A stretch of DNA of 64,000 nt from the NCBI GenBank assembly GCA_948144175.1, contig CANXME010002087.1, forward strand, positions 2,291,501 to 2,355,500, in the 5' to 3' direction. This DNA is from Closterium sp. NIES-65. Its lineage: Eukaryota > Streptophyta > Zygnematophyceae > Desmidiales > Closteriaceae. A model generated the notes under the pieces. The model was not told where the DNA came from. It worked only from the letters and a program-made list of their open reading frames with translations, and made no database searches. Below, piece after piece: positions 22,901 to 34,228 of the stretch. A program made the position numbers and the translations under genes. Within the stretch, counting starts at the first letter, position 1. Every line of letters starts with the position of its first letter.

Positions 22901-24425
22901 GCTGGAGAATGGAACATGGGAGCTGGTGGTGCTGCCTGAGGGAAAGAAAGCCGTACAGTGCAAGTGGGTGCTAAGGATCAAGACCGATGACAAGTGACAG
23001 GTCACCATCTACAAGAGTAGGCTGGTGGCTAAGGGGTTTATGCAGAAGGAGAAGCGGGACTTCAATGAGATCTTTGCTCCCACTGCCAAACCCCCTACCC
23101 TTCGTGTCTTGTTGGCACATGCAACCGTTAGTGGGAAATTCATCATTCATATGGATATATCTACGGCATTCCTCAATGGGATTTTAGAGGAGGATGTGTA
23201 CATGACGGAGCCATCTGGGTATGAGGATGGTACGGGTAGGGTGTGCAAGCTGAAAAAGTCCATCTACGGCTTGAAGCAGGCGCCACGCTGCTGGTACCAG
23301 AAGTTGGCAGCTGTTTTAGAGGAGATGGGATTCAGGACCAGCAGCTGTGATGAGAGCCTCTTTCTCAAGGGGGAGGGGGAGAAGCTGGTGCTGTTTCTGG
23401 TCTATGTGGACGATATTCTTCTCTTTAGCAGCAGCATGAAGGAGATCCAGAAGGTGCAGCAGCAGCTGATGGAGAACTTCAAGTGCAAGAACCTTGGGGA
23501 GGTAAAGTACTATCTCGGTATGCATGTGGAGAGGGATCTGGATCACAGGTGGTTGAAGCTGCACCAGGAGAAGTTCATCAAGGAGCTGGGGGAGAAGTAC
23601 AGGATTTAGAATGAGCGCAAGGTTGCAACTCCCCTGCCAGCAGAATTCAAGCTTGTGAAAGCTGCAGAGGATGAAGGGGTAGAAGCCGAGGAGCAGCAAT
23701 AATTTCAGTCCTTGGAGGGCAGCCTCTTGTATGCAGCAGTTCACACAAGGCCCGACATCTCTTTCTCGGTTGGGCAGCTGGCTAGGGTGGTGCAGAATCC
23801 ATCAGAGGAGCAGGTGGATGCAGCTAAGCGTGTGATTAAGTATCTGAACTCTCACCCAAGCATTGGAGTTCAATACTCCGCATCTGCACAGGTGAAGCAG
23901 AAAGGGGTTGAGATGCTGAAAGACAAGGGGGAGAGGCTTGGAGAAGGCAAGCTCTTTCTCACTTGCTTTACCGATGCTACGTGGGCCTCTGAGAAGGAGG
24001 CTTCCTCATCTGTGGGAGGATACACCTGCGTAGTTGGAGGAGGACCTGTTAGTTGGAGGTCAAAGAAGCAGACGGAGACAGCACTCTCTTCTGTGGAATC
24101 AGAGTACATGGCGATGTTCCATGGGGTGAAGGAGGTGATTTGGCTGAGGAGGCTCTTAGAGGAGATTGGCCAGGAGCAAAAGGTTGCTACGCCGCTGTTT
24201 TGTGATAGCAAGGGAGCTCTTGGGATGGCCAGGAACGCTATGCTTGATGGGCTGAACAAGCACATGCGTATCAAGTGGCACTGGTTGCGTAAGGAGGTGA
24301 AGAGGGGGACGGTGAATCCGATCTACATCAAGACTCACCAGCAGCCAGCAGACTTCCTCACCAAGAGGCTTGCGGATGAGCCTCATTGGCGTTGTGTGGG
24401 GATGAGTGGAATGAGCATGAACTAG
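19908..24425 (+). pseudogene. Family A gag-pol polyprotein, array copy 3
   Basis: A 1,506-codon single-frame polyprotein with ATG at 19908 and the same 60-bp protease deletion (near 21083) and knuckle stop (20802-20804) as copy 2. Its own stops are 22995-22997 (G to TGA, in RT), 23607-23609 (E to TAG) and 23700-23702 (Q to TAA). Q at copy 2's first stop is intact here. After about 23.23 kb it departs from copies 1 and 2 (KKSIYG, YQKL, RIKWHW, HWRCVGM) and resembles the dispersed elements. RT keeps YVDD and RNase H keeps FTDATWASE. It cannot make an active polyprotein alone. Confidence 0.92.
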
Positions 24426-24467
24426 TATCGAAAGATGGGGATGCAGCCGGCAGGCTGAGGGGGAGTG

Positions 24468-25561
24468 TGTTGGGTGCAAATTTACATTGGACGACATCCT
24501 GCCGTCTGTTTGTATGAGTATGCGTGTGCGAATGCATTTGGGTGTGAATGGAATGTTCGTGTGTTTGTTTGCTTTCGCAATTTTCGCTTGAAGCATTTGC
24601 AGGTACTCGCGCATTATGCGCTTTCGCACAACATTGTACGCGCTATGAACAGTACAAGCAGAAAGGACGAGCTTGCAAAAGAACCCAAGATGGAAGCTTT
24701 GCGGTTCAGTTGAATTGATTGTGCAGATTCAGTTCTATCCAACTCGAAATTGTACTGTTTTGTTTGGTTGACTATAGTGTAGCAGGGCAGGCACTATAGA
24801 GGTACAATTTAGGTGAAGGTTGGATGTTGTTTGTCTGTATCTGCATGCTACAGAGCCAGGCGAAACCAGCGGAACTAGCATTTGGCTGGTTGGGCAAAGA
24901 CAAAACAGGTTCTGTTTTTAGTTCCTGAACCTGGTTGTTGTTTTCCCAGGTTGGAAAAACAGAACCAGAGGTCGTTTACCAACCTACCACCTGCTGTTTT
25001 GTCCAGCCAGGCTGGTTCTGTTGCTTGGAATTATTTGGGAGCATCCCTGGTTGTTCCCAGGTTGATTCCCAAGGTCCCTGCTAGCTAGAGCTATTTATTC
25101 CTTCTCTGTTTGTTCCTAAATACAGTCAATTTTGATTCAAGCAAATTTCTCTCTTCCTGGAATTTCCTTTCTACGCGGTGCGACGGCGGAATGCTACCCG
25201 AGTCAACGCTAGTACGCTAGCTCTCCAACGCTAGGCAAACGTTGTTCGAGCCATAACTTTGTAATGGCAGAACTTTTCGCAAGGCAATTTGGCTTATTTT
25301 AAAGCTCTTGGAGCGAGCTTCGATATAGGAAATTTTCAGCTTAATCCGGTCGACGGTCTGCACGATACGCTGCGCGACATTCAAGGTACTCTTGCTGTTT
25401 TGACTAAGTCCCTCTTGATCCCTCTCTCTACAAACTCGGACCCGAGGATAGGGGCTGGTCTTGTACCAGGCTCTCAAGGACCCTTGGAGGTGACCCCGAG
25501 GAGAGGTTTTAAGTTTGATAAAGTTTTAATAGCTTGAGTTTATTAGGCCCTTACACCAACA
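24468..25561 (+). repeat. 3' LTR of array, full length
   Basis: A 1,094-bp LTR, TGTTGGGTG to CACCAACA, preceded by the polypurine tract. Unlike the other three LTRs of the array it has no large internal deletion. Non-family sequence follows at 25562. Confidence 0.93.
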
Positions 25562-26080
25562 AGATGAGGTGCTGGTTCTGGAGGTTTAGAGGTTGAGCAG
25601 CAGCAGTAGCTACAGCAGCCAACCACGACAACAGCAGCCACATTACGCGCCAAGTTTAGTAGCAGCACCCACAATAGTTCCGTCTGTGGGGCCCGTAGCA
25701 GTCGTAGGACGCAGTCTGCTCTAGGAGATATGTTCAAGGAGGTGGGCCTTTTAACATCGCGTTGCACCCCTGCTGGACCCTACCGGTACACGCTTCAGAT
25801 TGGTCCAAGCCACAGCTTCCATGCGGGCGTCCTTAACCTCGTGGATACTATTTTGACTTCCTCTGCAATCTCTACCTCCGGCACTACGGGCACGGCGGCT
25901 CTGCACCAGACAGGAATTTGCTGTTCCACCGATCTGGCCCATTGTTGTATACCATGCCTGTTAGGGATTTGCATGTTGCTATGTAACATCCTCCTGCTAT
26001 GTAGATTTTTGACTCCAGTTTTACTGTACCATATCGTTCATGTATTCTTTTTCTCGGATCTGCACATAATGCTACTATAG
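25562..26080. other. Unassigned DNA between two A elements
   Basis: Non-repetitive within this window. CAG-rich at the start (GCAGCAGCAGTAGC), then mixed sequence. Small open frames exist on both strands but none has a recognisable domain. It may be upstream gag-protease sequence of the decayed copia fragment that follows. Confidence 0.4.
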
Positions 26081-26111
26081 GATATTTGAGTCAAAATCTA
26101 TTGCTTGCACG

Positions 26112-26720
26112 GTGCGACCATTTCTGATGTGTCTCTTTCTTGCACTCTTAACATTGATGCAACCTGGTGCTACCTTCGTGACCACCCTAGCCCCACGTCA
26201 CTCGACCGCTGGTTCCAATTGCGCTGGCCGACCCCTTCTTCAGACTAGTCATAGCTCGCGCACCTACTACTCCCTAATGTCTGGCAGGCTCCTTGGGTAT
26301 CTCACAGGTCTACAAATCCCTTTGTTCTCTAGGAACTTGGTGGGTGTCTGTTGTCTTCAAGACCTCGGTGTCACCACCACATTCCTTGAACATGAGCGAT
26401 TTGCGACCTTAACGGTCACGACCACTTGGAAGTCGCTTGCCAGGTTTCACTTGGAGCCTATGTCAGGCCTGTTCTCACTGTGCATAGAGTCCCGATAAAT
26501 TGCTGGGTCAGCTCAGGTAGCTTCCTTGTGCTCGTGTTGGTTGCTTACCCACCTGTCGCTTATGTGGCACCAATGTCTATATCCCCCGTCCCTCTCACGT
26601 CACCACACTATGGTCCACTACCGAATCATCTCAAGTCTCCCAGCGCCCCTCGCCCCGCTTGTTCCCTAGTCTGTGTTGCTGTGCACTCCCTGCATAGAAG
26701 GCAGGTAGTGCGCCTGTAGA
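26112..26720 (+). pseudogene. Decayed copia protease/pre-integrase fragment (family D)
   Basis: The 26112-26498 frame contains QPGATF, compatible with a decayed D-S-G-A protease site, then LTGLQIPLFSRNLVGV...LQDLGV. I know this arrangement from the protease C-terminus of a divergent plant/algal copia lineage (LSGLHIPSFSxNLV-like). After a stop, another frame at about 26500-26710 gives CSCWLLTHLSLMWHQ and later PCIEGR, resembling that lineage's WHxRLGHPSL pre-integrase and CxxCVEGRQ. It is clearly different from family A. Recognition rests on remembered family patterns and was not tested by search. Confidence 0.45.
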
Positions 26721-27488
26721 AAGCACTATAAGTTGAGTGCATAACATCCTAAGGTCTTGCCAAGTGCTCGAGCCAGTTGTGCTTGCATTTTTATAACGAG
26801 CATATCATTTGCATGGCTGTTAGAAAAAAAAATATCTTTGTATATTTGTCCCACTATACATGCTTGATAATGCACGAGAATTCCTTCCAACAATACTAAG
26901 ATTGCCTTAATCCGACCAAGATTGCCCAAGTTACAAGTTTTCAGAGACTTGTACGTCTTATCTCATTTTGGGATATTAGATAATTTGGATGAATATTGGG
27001 AAAGCTAAGATTGCTCATACCCCATGTGCCATGGCCATGCCCTTTTTTTCCTGTGACCTCTTGTAGTCGGCTATGCTACGTACCAGCTTAAACTATGGCC
27101 CCATGACTCACGCGCCTAGGTTACTGGGACACATATCTGAATGCGTCTCATGATGTTGGAGTTGCATTTTGCATCTGGGAATGCATTATTCACACGGGTG
27201 CCCCTCACAGAGACAAGCTCTCAGTCCTCACTATCTCATGTGTCTTCCACGGTTTCCCCATCGACGCTCTCACTTGGTTTGCACTCGGCTTGTTGCCTAG
27301 TGTGTGCATGCGTGCGGGCATGGAATGGTATGAGGGTATCAGGTAATATATCTTTCATGCTTATAGTTTTGTATGAATGATGAGTCATGATGTCGAATGT
27401 ATGTATCGAGTCAGTAGCAATTTATCGCCTGTCGGGTGTCATGTCATCGTTTGCGTGTCGCGTGCATTTCCTACTTTGTCATCAATCA
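26721..27488. other. No recognisable gene
   Basis: AT-richer DNA with an A-run near 26825 and only short unconserved frames. No repeat shared with the rest of the window was seen. Confidence 0.5.
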
Positions 27489-27535
27489 TATCAACGGGAG
27501 TTGTGTGTTGGCCCTGTCCTCGCTTGGGCGGAGAC
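27489..27535 (+). repeat. End of repeat C, interrupted by a family A LTR
   Basis: TATCAACGGGAG...GTTGGCCCTGTCCTCGCTTGGGCGGAGAC aligns with the reverse complement of 3005-3051 at nearly every position. About 47 bp of C are present before the antisense A LTR starts at 27536. The rest of C is not found on the other side. Confidence 0.65.
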
Positions 27536-28628
27536 TGTTGGTGTAAGGGCCTAATAAACTCAAACTATTAAGACTTTATCAAACTTAAAACCTCTCCTCG
27601 GGGTCACCTCCAAGGGTCCTTGGGTGCCTCGTACAAGACCAGCCCCTATCCTCGGGTCCGAGTTTGTAGAGAGAGGGATCAAGAGGGACTTAGTCAAAAC
27701 AGCAAGAGTACCTTGAACGTCGCGCAGCGTATCGTGCAGACCGTCGATCGGATTAAGCTGAGAATTTCCTATATCGAAGCTCACTCTAAGAGCTTTAAAA
27801 TAAGCCAAGTTGCCTCGCGAAACGTTCTGCCATTACGAAGTTATGGCTCGGACAGCGTTTGGCTAGCGTTGGAGTGCTAGCATACTAACGTTGACTCGCG
27901 TAGCATTCCGCCGTCGCACCGCGTAGAAAGGAAATTCCAGCAAGGAAGGAATTCGCTTGAATCAATTTTACTATATCCAGGAACAACCAGAGAAGGAATA
28001 AATAGCTCTAGCTAGCAAGGACCTTGGGAATCAATCTGGGAATAACCAGGGATGATCCCAAATAATTCCAAGCAACAGAACCAACCTGGCTGGACAAAAC
28101 AGCAGGTGGTAGGTTGGTAAACAACCTCTGGTTCTGTTTTTCCAACCTGGGAAAACAACAACCAGGTTCAGGTCCTAAAAACAGAACCTGTTTTGTCTTT
28201 GCCCAACCAGCCAAATGCTGGTTCTGCTGGTTTCCCCTGGCCCTGTAGCATGCAGATACAGACAAACAACATCCAACCTTCACCTAAATTGTACCTCTAT
28301 AGTCCCTGCCCTGCTACACTATAGTGAACCAAACAAAACAGTACAATTTTGAGCTGGATAGAACTGAATCTGCACAATCAATTCAACCGGACCGCAAAGC
28401 TTCCATCTTGGGTTCCTTTGCGAGCTCGTCCTTTCTGCTTGTACTGTTCATTGCGCGTACAATGTTGTGCCAAAGCACATAATGCGCGAGTACCTGCAAA
28501 TGCTTCAAGCGAAAATTGCGAAAGCAAACAAACACACCAACATTCCATTCACACCCAAATGCATTCGCACACGCATACTCATACAAACAGACGGCAGGCT
28601 GTCGTGCAATGTGAATTTGCACCCAACA
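27536..28628 (-). repeat. 3' LTR of minus-strand family A element
   Basis: A full 1,093-bp antisense LTR from TGTTGGTGTAAGGG to TGCACCCAACA, followed by the complement of the polypurine tract (CACTCCCCGTCAG) and RNase H coding sequence. It carries the open 91-codon LTR frame at 28008-28283. Confidence 0.93.
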
Positions 28629-28670
28629 CACTCCCCGTCAGCCTGCCCGCTGCATCCCCATCATTCCATA

Positions 28671-31600
28671 CTAGTTCATGCTCATTCCACTCATCCGCAC
28701 ACAACGCCAATGAGGCTCATCCGCAAGCCTGTTGGTGAGGAAGTCTGCTGGCTGCTGGTGAGTCTTGATGTAGATCGGATTCAACGTCCCCCTCTTCACC
28801 TCCTTACGCAACCAGTGCCACTTGATACGCATGTGCTTGTTCAGCCCATGAAGCACAGCGTTCCTGGCCATCCCAAGAGCTCCCTTGCTATCACAAAACA
28901 GCGGCGTAGCAACCTTTTGCTCCTGGCCAATCTCCTCTAACAGCCTCCTCAGACAAATCACCTCCTTCACCCCATGGAACATCGCCATGTACTCTGATTC
29001 CACAGAAGAGAGTGCTGTCTCCGTCTGCTTCTTTGACCTCCAACTAACAGGTCCTCCTCCAACTACGCAGATGTATCCTCCCACAGATGAGGAATCCTCC
29101 TTCTCAGAGGCCCACGTAGCATCGGTAAAGCAAGTGAGAAAAAGCTTGCCTTCTCCAAGCCTCTCCTCCTTGTCTTTCAGCATCTCAACCCCTTTCTGCT
29201 TCACCTGTGCAGATGCGGAGTATTGAACTCCAATGCTTGGGTGAGAGTTAAGATACTTCACCACACGCTCAGCTGCATCCACCTGCTCCTTTGATGGATT
29301 CTGCACCACCCTAGCCAGCTGCCCAACTGAGAAAGAGATGTCGGGCCTTCTGTGAACTGTTGCATACAAGAGGCTGCCCACCAAGGACTGAAATTGATGC
29401 TGCTCCTCGGCTTCAACTCCTTCATCCTCTGCAGCTTTCACAAGCTTGAATTCTGCTAGCAGGGGAGTTGCAACCTTGCACTCATTCTCAATCCCGTACT
29501 TCTCCCCAAGCTCCTTGATGAACTTCTCCTGGTGCAGCTTCAACCACCTGTGATCCAGATCCCTCTCCACGTGCATCCCGAGGTAGTACTTTACCTCCCC
29601 AAGGTTCTTGCACTTGAAGTTCTCCATCAGCTGCTGCTGCACCTTCTGGATCTCCTTCATGCTGCTGCTAAAGAGAAGAATGTCGTCCACATAGACCAGA
29701 AACAGCACCAGCTTCTCCCCCTCCCCCTTGAGAAAGAGGCTCTCATCACAGCTGCTGGTCCTGAATCCCATCTCCTCTAAAACAGCTGCCAACTTCTGGT
29801 ACCACCAGCGTGGCGCCTGCTTCAAGCCGTAGATGGACTTTTTCAGCTTGCACACCCTGCCCGTACCATCCTCATACCCAGGTGGCTGCGTCATGAACAT
29901 CTCCTCCTCTAAAATCCCATTGAGGAACGCCGTTGATATATCCATCGGAATGATGAATTTCCCACTAACGGTTGCATCTGCCAACAAGACACGGAGGGTA
30001 GGGGGTTTGGCAGTGGGAGCAAAGATCTCATTGAAGTCCCGCTTCTCCTTCTGCATAAACCCCTTAGCCACCAGCCTACTCTTGTAGATGGTGACCTGTC
30101 CCTTGTCATCGGTCTTGATCCTTAGCACCCACTTGTACTGTACGGCTTTCTTCCCCTCAGGCAGCACCACCAGCTCCCATGTCCCATTCTCTAGCAGGCT
30201 CTGGTACTCAGCATCCCTGGAAACCAGCCACTTCTCCCTATCTGGGCCAGCTAATGCCTCCTCCATGCTAGCTGGTTCCTCTGGTGCAGGGGCAAGAAAA
30301 CAGTAGGCAGGTTCATCCTCCTCATCTAGATCATAGCCATGCGGTAGAATCAGCAATGCCTCCTCGGTCCCAAGCTGCTGCTCTGCTACATCAGCTCCTG
30401 CAGTCAGCTTCTTAGTGGCCATACGGGTACGTCATGGCCTGGTGACAGGTGTCTCCCATCCCCTCATAACAACACCCTTCGGCTTCTTAGTTTTTTTCTG
30501 CTGCTGCTCTCCTCCCTCGGATCCAGCAGCTCCACTAGTGCTACCGCTAGTCTCCACACCATCACCTCCACCAGCAGGTGCCTCCTGCACCTTCTCTCCA
30601 TCACCACCCCCTGCAGCTACCTCCTCTCCCTTCTCCCACACACTAGGAGTCAGGTCCAGCTGCATGGTGATCTGCTCCATCTGCTGGGACACCCTGGCCT
30701 CTGGCTGTTTCTCCCAGCTCCCATACATCATGCCCTCAACAAACTTCACATCCCTGCTGTCAAACAACACACCCTTGGAAGGTTCCCACAGCAGCCATCC
30801 CTTGCTCTCAGCAGCCAGCCCCAAATGCACACACTAGATTGCACTTGCCCCTAACTTACTGCGGTAGGTCTTGGGGACGTGGGCGACTGCCATGCAACCG
30901 AACACCCTCAGCATGTCCACCGGCGGCTTCCTCCCAAGCCACCTCTCCAACGGCACCCACGAGTCATCCCCAACCTTGGTGAGTACCCTGTTCCTAGCGA
31001 CGGTAGCGTGCCGAACAGCATGGGGCCACATGGAGTTGCCCAGCCCAGATTCTATGAGCAGCGCCCTAGCTGTCTCCAGAATTGTCCGGTTCGCCCGTTC
31101 TGCTACACCGTTAGACTGTGGGGTATAAGCTGTGGTCAGCTCCCTCTGGATGCCCTGCTTCTTGAGCCAGGCCGTCATCTCAGCTCCAAGGAACTCACCA
31201 CCCCGATCTGTCCTAATCCGCTTCACCACACACTCCGCTTGCTTCTCGACGAATGGCAGCCAATCTTCCCGTATCGTAGAGGCGGCATGGTGCTTCTGCT
31301 TCAGCGGATATGCCCACATAAGCCTGCTCCAATCATCCACTATGGTCAGAAAGTACCGCTCCCCCTTGTGTCCCTGAACCGGCAGCGGCCCCACCAAGTC
31401 CCTGTGGACCAGCTCCAACGGCTTTTTGCTCCTGCCAGCCACACTATGGAAGGGGAAACGGGTGAACTTTGAAAGGAGGCAAATTTCACAGTTATCATCG
31501 GGTGGTTGTCCGTTCAGCTTCAAGCCCTTAACGGCTCCACCCTTCTCCAGCTGCTTCAGCAAAGGCATTGCCACATGCCCCAAACTTCGGTGTGCAGTTG

Positions 31601-32956
31601 CCCAGTCTGTCTCCCCAGATGTGGCCGACACTTTCACACCAACCCCTCCAACGGCATTGCACTCCCCCTGGGATGCAGACCCCTCTCCAGCCTGCTCCCC
31701 ACCGTGCCACGCCAATGCCGGCAGCTGCCACATGGATCTGTACACGTCCGTACTCTTGTGCAGATCCCAAAGCACCCGATTGCCCAGCTGCCCCTTGTAA
31801 GTGCGTGCCCCATCCGTGCTAGTGCTCACCCCAGCCTTGCCAAGCTTACGGAGGGAGATGAGGTTGGCCATGAGTTCAGGAACGAGAAGAACGTCGTGCA
31901 GCACCACCGGCTTGCCATCCGCTCCCTTAAACGCAGCTCGTCCCGCACCAGCCACCTTCAGCGCTTGTCTAGAGGCAGAGCACACCTCGTTGATCGGTGC
32001 AGCTTGTACGTGGTCCAGCAGGTCTTTTCGCGGCGTCATTGTCCAAGCAGCGCCCGTGTCCAACACCCAATAGTCCAGGGGGTGCAGCTCTGCTCCAACC
32101 TTAGCAGATGCATTTCCTTGCTCCCTGTTGTCTCCCATATGGAAGAATTGGCCCGCGGTGCGCTCCTTCTTCTCCGCACCGCCGTTGCTCTTCGGGTTGT
32201 TGTCGGACGAATCGGCGACCAAGCTCGCACCGATTTTCTGGTTCCTCCGCGCGCCGCCATTCTCGTGACGATTCTGGGGGGTCCATCCATCGGGTTTCTT
32301 ATAGCACAAAAACCAGGGGTGCCCCTCCTTCTCACAATACCAGCAACTCCCTTTCATTTTACCACCAGCACCCGACTCGCCCCCACGTCCAGATTTCGCA
32401 CCGCGACCCCACCCGGTACCTCCTTGTTGGTCGTTGGAGTCATCGTCCTTCTTTGCACCGCGTCCAGCACCACTAAAGCCACGTCCTCTGCCACGTCGGC
32501 TCTCTTGCATCCCGTAGCCGCTGCTGCCGTCGTCTCCACCCCTCAGTTGACGGCGACGGAAGTCCTCCTCTAGAATCTTTGTCCGCACCCATTCGAGTGC
32601 CCACGAGCTCTGGTTCTGCGGCAGGCTCAATCCGCTCGTGAATTGAAGCCACGATTCGGGCAGCAGCGAGAGCATCTTCAGGCACTTGGTCTGCTCCGGG
32701 TAGGTGATTCCCACGATCGCCAACTTCGCGTAGAGGTCGCGCAATTTGTCCAGGACAGGTTGCACCGGCTCTCCCTCGCTCAGGCGCAACGCGGACAGCT
32801 CCCTCTCCAGCAGCAATGTTGCAACAACGGAGGTCTGGGCGTGCAGCTCCTTCAACACCGTCCACGCCTTCGGACCGCACTCAACCTCCGGCAAAAGGTA
32901 CATGACGTGGTGACGCTGGTTCAGCTCCAAACTCTGCGACATCAAGTAGTAGCCAG
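28671..32956 (-). pseudogene. Family A gag-pol polyprotein, 5'-truncated
   Basis: Minus strand, one uninterrupted register apart from two nonsense codons: TGA at 30432-30434 (G to stop, integrase-RT linker) and TAG at 30834-30836 (W to stop, integrase C-terminus, SAI*CVHLG). Gag starts only at GYYLMSQSLEL, because about 90 N-terminal codons, the PBS and the 5' LTR are missing where a sense LTR begins at 32957. The knuckle (C-W-Y-C-E-K-E-G-H...C), protease D-T-G, integrase, RT YVDD and RNase H motifs are all present. It is one of only two copies in the window with an intact D-T-G. The frame continues into the antisense LTR, which is fortuitous. Confidence 0.92.
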
Positions 32957-33374
32957 TGTTGGGTGCAAATTCACATTGCACGACATCCTGCCGTCTGTTT
33001 GTACGAGTATGCGTGTGCGAATGCATTTGCGTGTGAATGGTATGCTCGTGTGTTTGTTTGCTTTCGCAATTTTCGTTTGAAGCATTTGCAGGTACTCGCA
33101 CAATGTGCGCTTCGGCATAACATTGTACGCGCTATGAACAGTACAAGCAGAAAGGACGAGCTCGCAAAGGAACCCAAGATGGAAGCTTTGTGGTTCGGCT
33201 TACTTGATTGCGCAGATTCAGTTCTATCCAACTCGAAATTGTACTGTTTTGTTTGGTTGACTATAGTGTAGCAGGGCAGGCACTATAGGGGTACAATTTA
33301 GGTGAAGGTTGGATGTTGTTTGTCTGTATCTGCATGCTACAAGGCCAGGGGAAACCAGCGCAAACAGCATTTGG
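32957..33374 (+). repeat. Family A LTR 5' fragment, sense
   Basis: Starts TGTTGGGTGCAAATTC and runs 418 bp to AGCATTTGG, where a second sense LTR starts afresh. Direct neighbours in the same orientation suggest an LTR inserted into, or recombined with, another LTR. Confidence 0.9.
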
Positions 33375-34228
33375 TGTTGGGTGCAAATTCACATTGCACG
33401 ACATCCTGCCGTCTGTTTGTACGAGTGTGCGTGTGCGAATGCATTTGGGTATGAATGGAATGTTCGTGTGTTTGTTTGCTTTCGCAATTTTCGCTTGAAG
33501 CATTTGCAGGTACTCGCGCATTATGCGCTTCGGCACAACATTGTACGCGCTATGAACAGTACAAGCAGAAAGGACGAGCTCGCAAAGGAACCCAAGATGG
33601 AAGCTTTGCGGTTCGGCTTACTTGATTGCGCAGATTCAGTTCTATCCAACTCGAAATTGTACTGTTTTGTTTGGTTGACTATAGTGTAGCAGGGCAGGCA
33701 CTATAGGGGTACAATTTAGGTGAAGGTTGGATGTTGTTTGTCTGTATCTGCATGCTACAGGGCCAGGGGAAACCAGCGGAACCAGCATTTGGCTGGTTGG
33801 GCAAAGACAAAACAGGTTCTGTTTTTAGGACCTGAACCTGGTTGTTGTTTTCCCAGATTGGAAAAACAGAACCAGAGGTTGTTTACCAACCTACCACCTG
33901 CTGTTTTGTCCAGCCAGGTTGGTTCTGTTGCTTGGAATTATTTGGGATTATCCCTGGTTGTTCCCAGGTTGATTCCCAAGGTCCTTGCCAGCTAGAACTA
34001 TTTATTCCTTCTCTGTTTGTACCTGAATATAGTGAAAGTGATTCAAGCGAATTCCTTCAACGCTAGTACGCTAGCACTTCAACGCTAGGCTAACGCTCTC
34101 CAATCCATAACTTCGTAATGGCAAAACTTTTCGCGAGGCAACTTGGCTTATTTTAAAGCTCCTAGAGTGAGCTTGGATATAGTAAATTCTCAGCTTAATC
34201 CGATCTACGGTCTGCACGATACGCTGTG
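33375..34228 (+). repeat. Family A LTR, sense, internally deleted and fused to gag
   Basis: A sense LTR with a deletion near 34057 (CGAATTCCTTC joined to AACGCTAGTACG). It ends prematurely near 34228, where GATACGCTGTGCGA runs straight into Gag coding sequence AGGGAGCTGTCCGC. The end of the LTR, the PBS and the gag N-terminus are missing. Confidence 0.88.

Larger units (their letters stand above)
9001..25561 (+). mobile_element. Tandem array of three family A copia internals with shared LTRs
   Basis: The order is LTR (9001-9761), internal 1, LTR (14428-14841), internal 2, LTR (19448-19861), internal 3, LTR (24468-25561). Each internal region has its own PBS, gag-pol and polypurine tract. The period is exactly 5,020 bp from about 12.0 to 23.2 kb. 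The bases outside the array (ACTAT before 9001, AGATG after 25561) do not match, so it is not one simple insertion. The four LTRs fall into three structural classes (761, 414 and 1,094 bp). Confidence 0.88.

Noticed and set aside
9808..24425. TAG/TAA/TGA codons as reassigned or readthrough codons
   Set aside because: Positions differ between copies, several copies have sense codons at the same place, and frameshifts and deletions coexist; this is ordinary decay.
25730..26080. Host gene with hydrophobic C-terminus
   Set aside because: A single 116-codon frame with no conserved motif and no splice-consistent continuation; it lies next to a decayed copia fragment.
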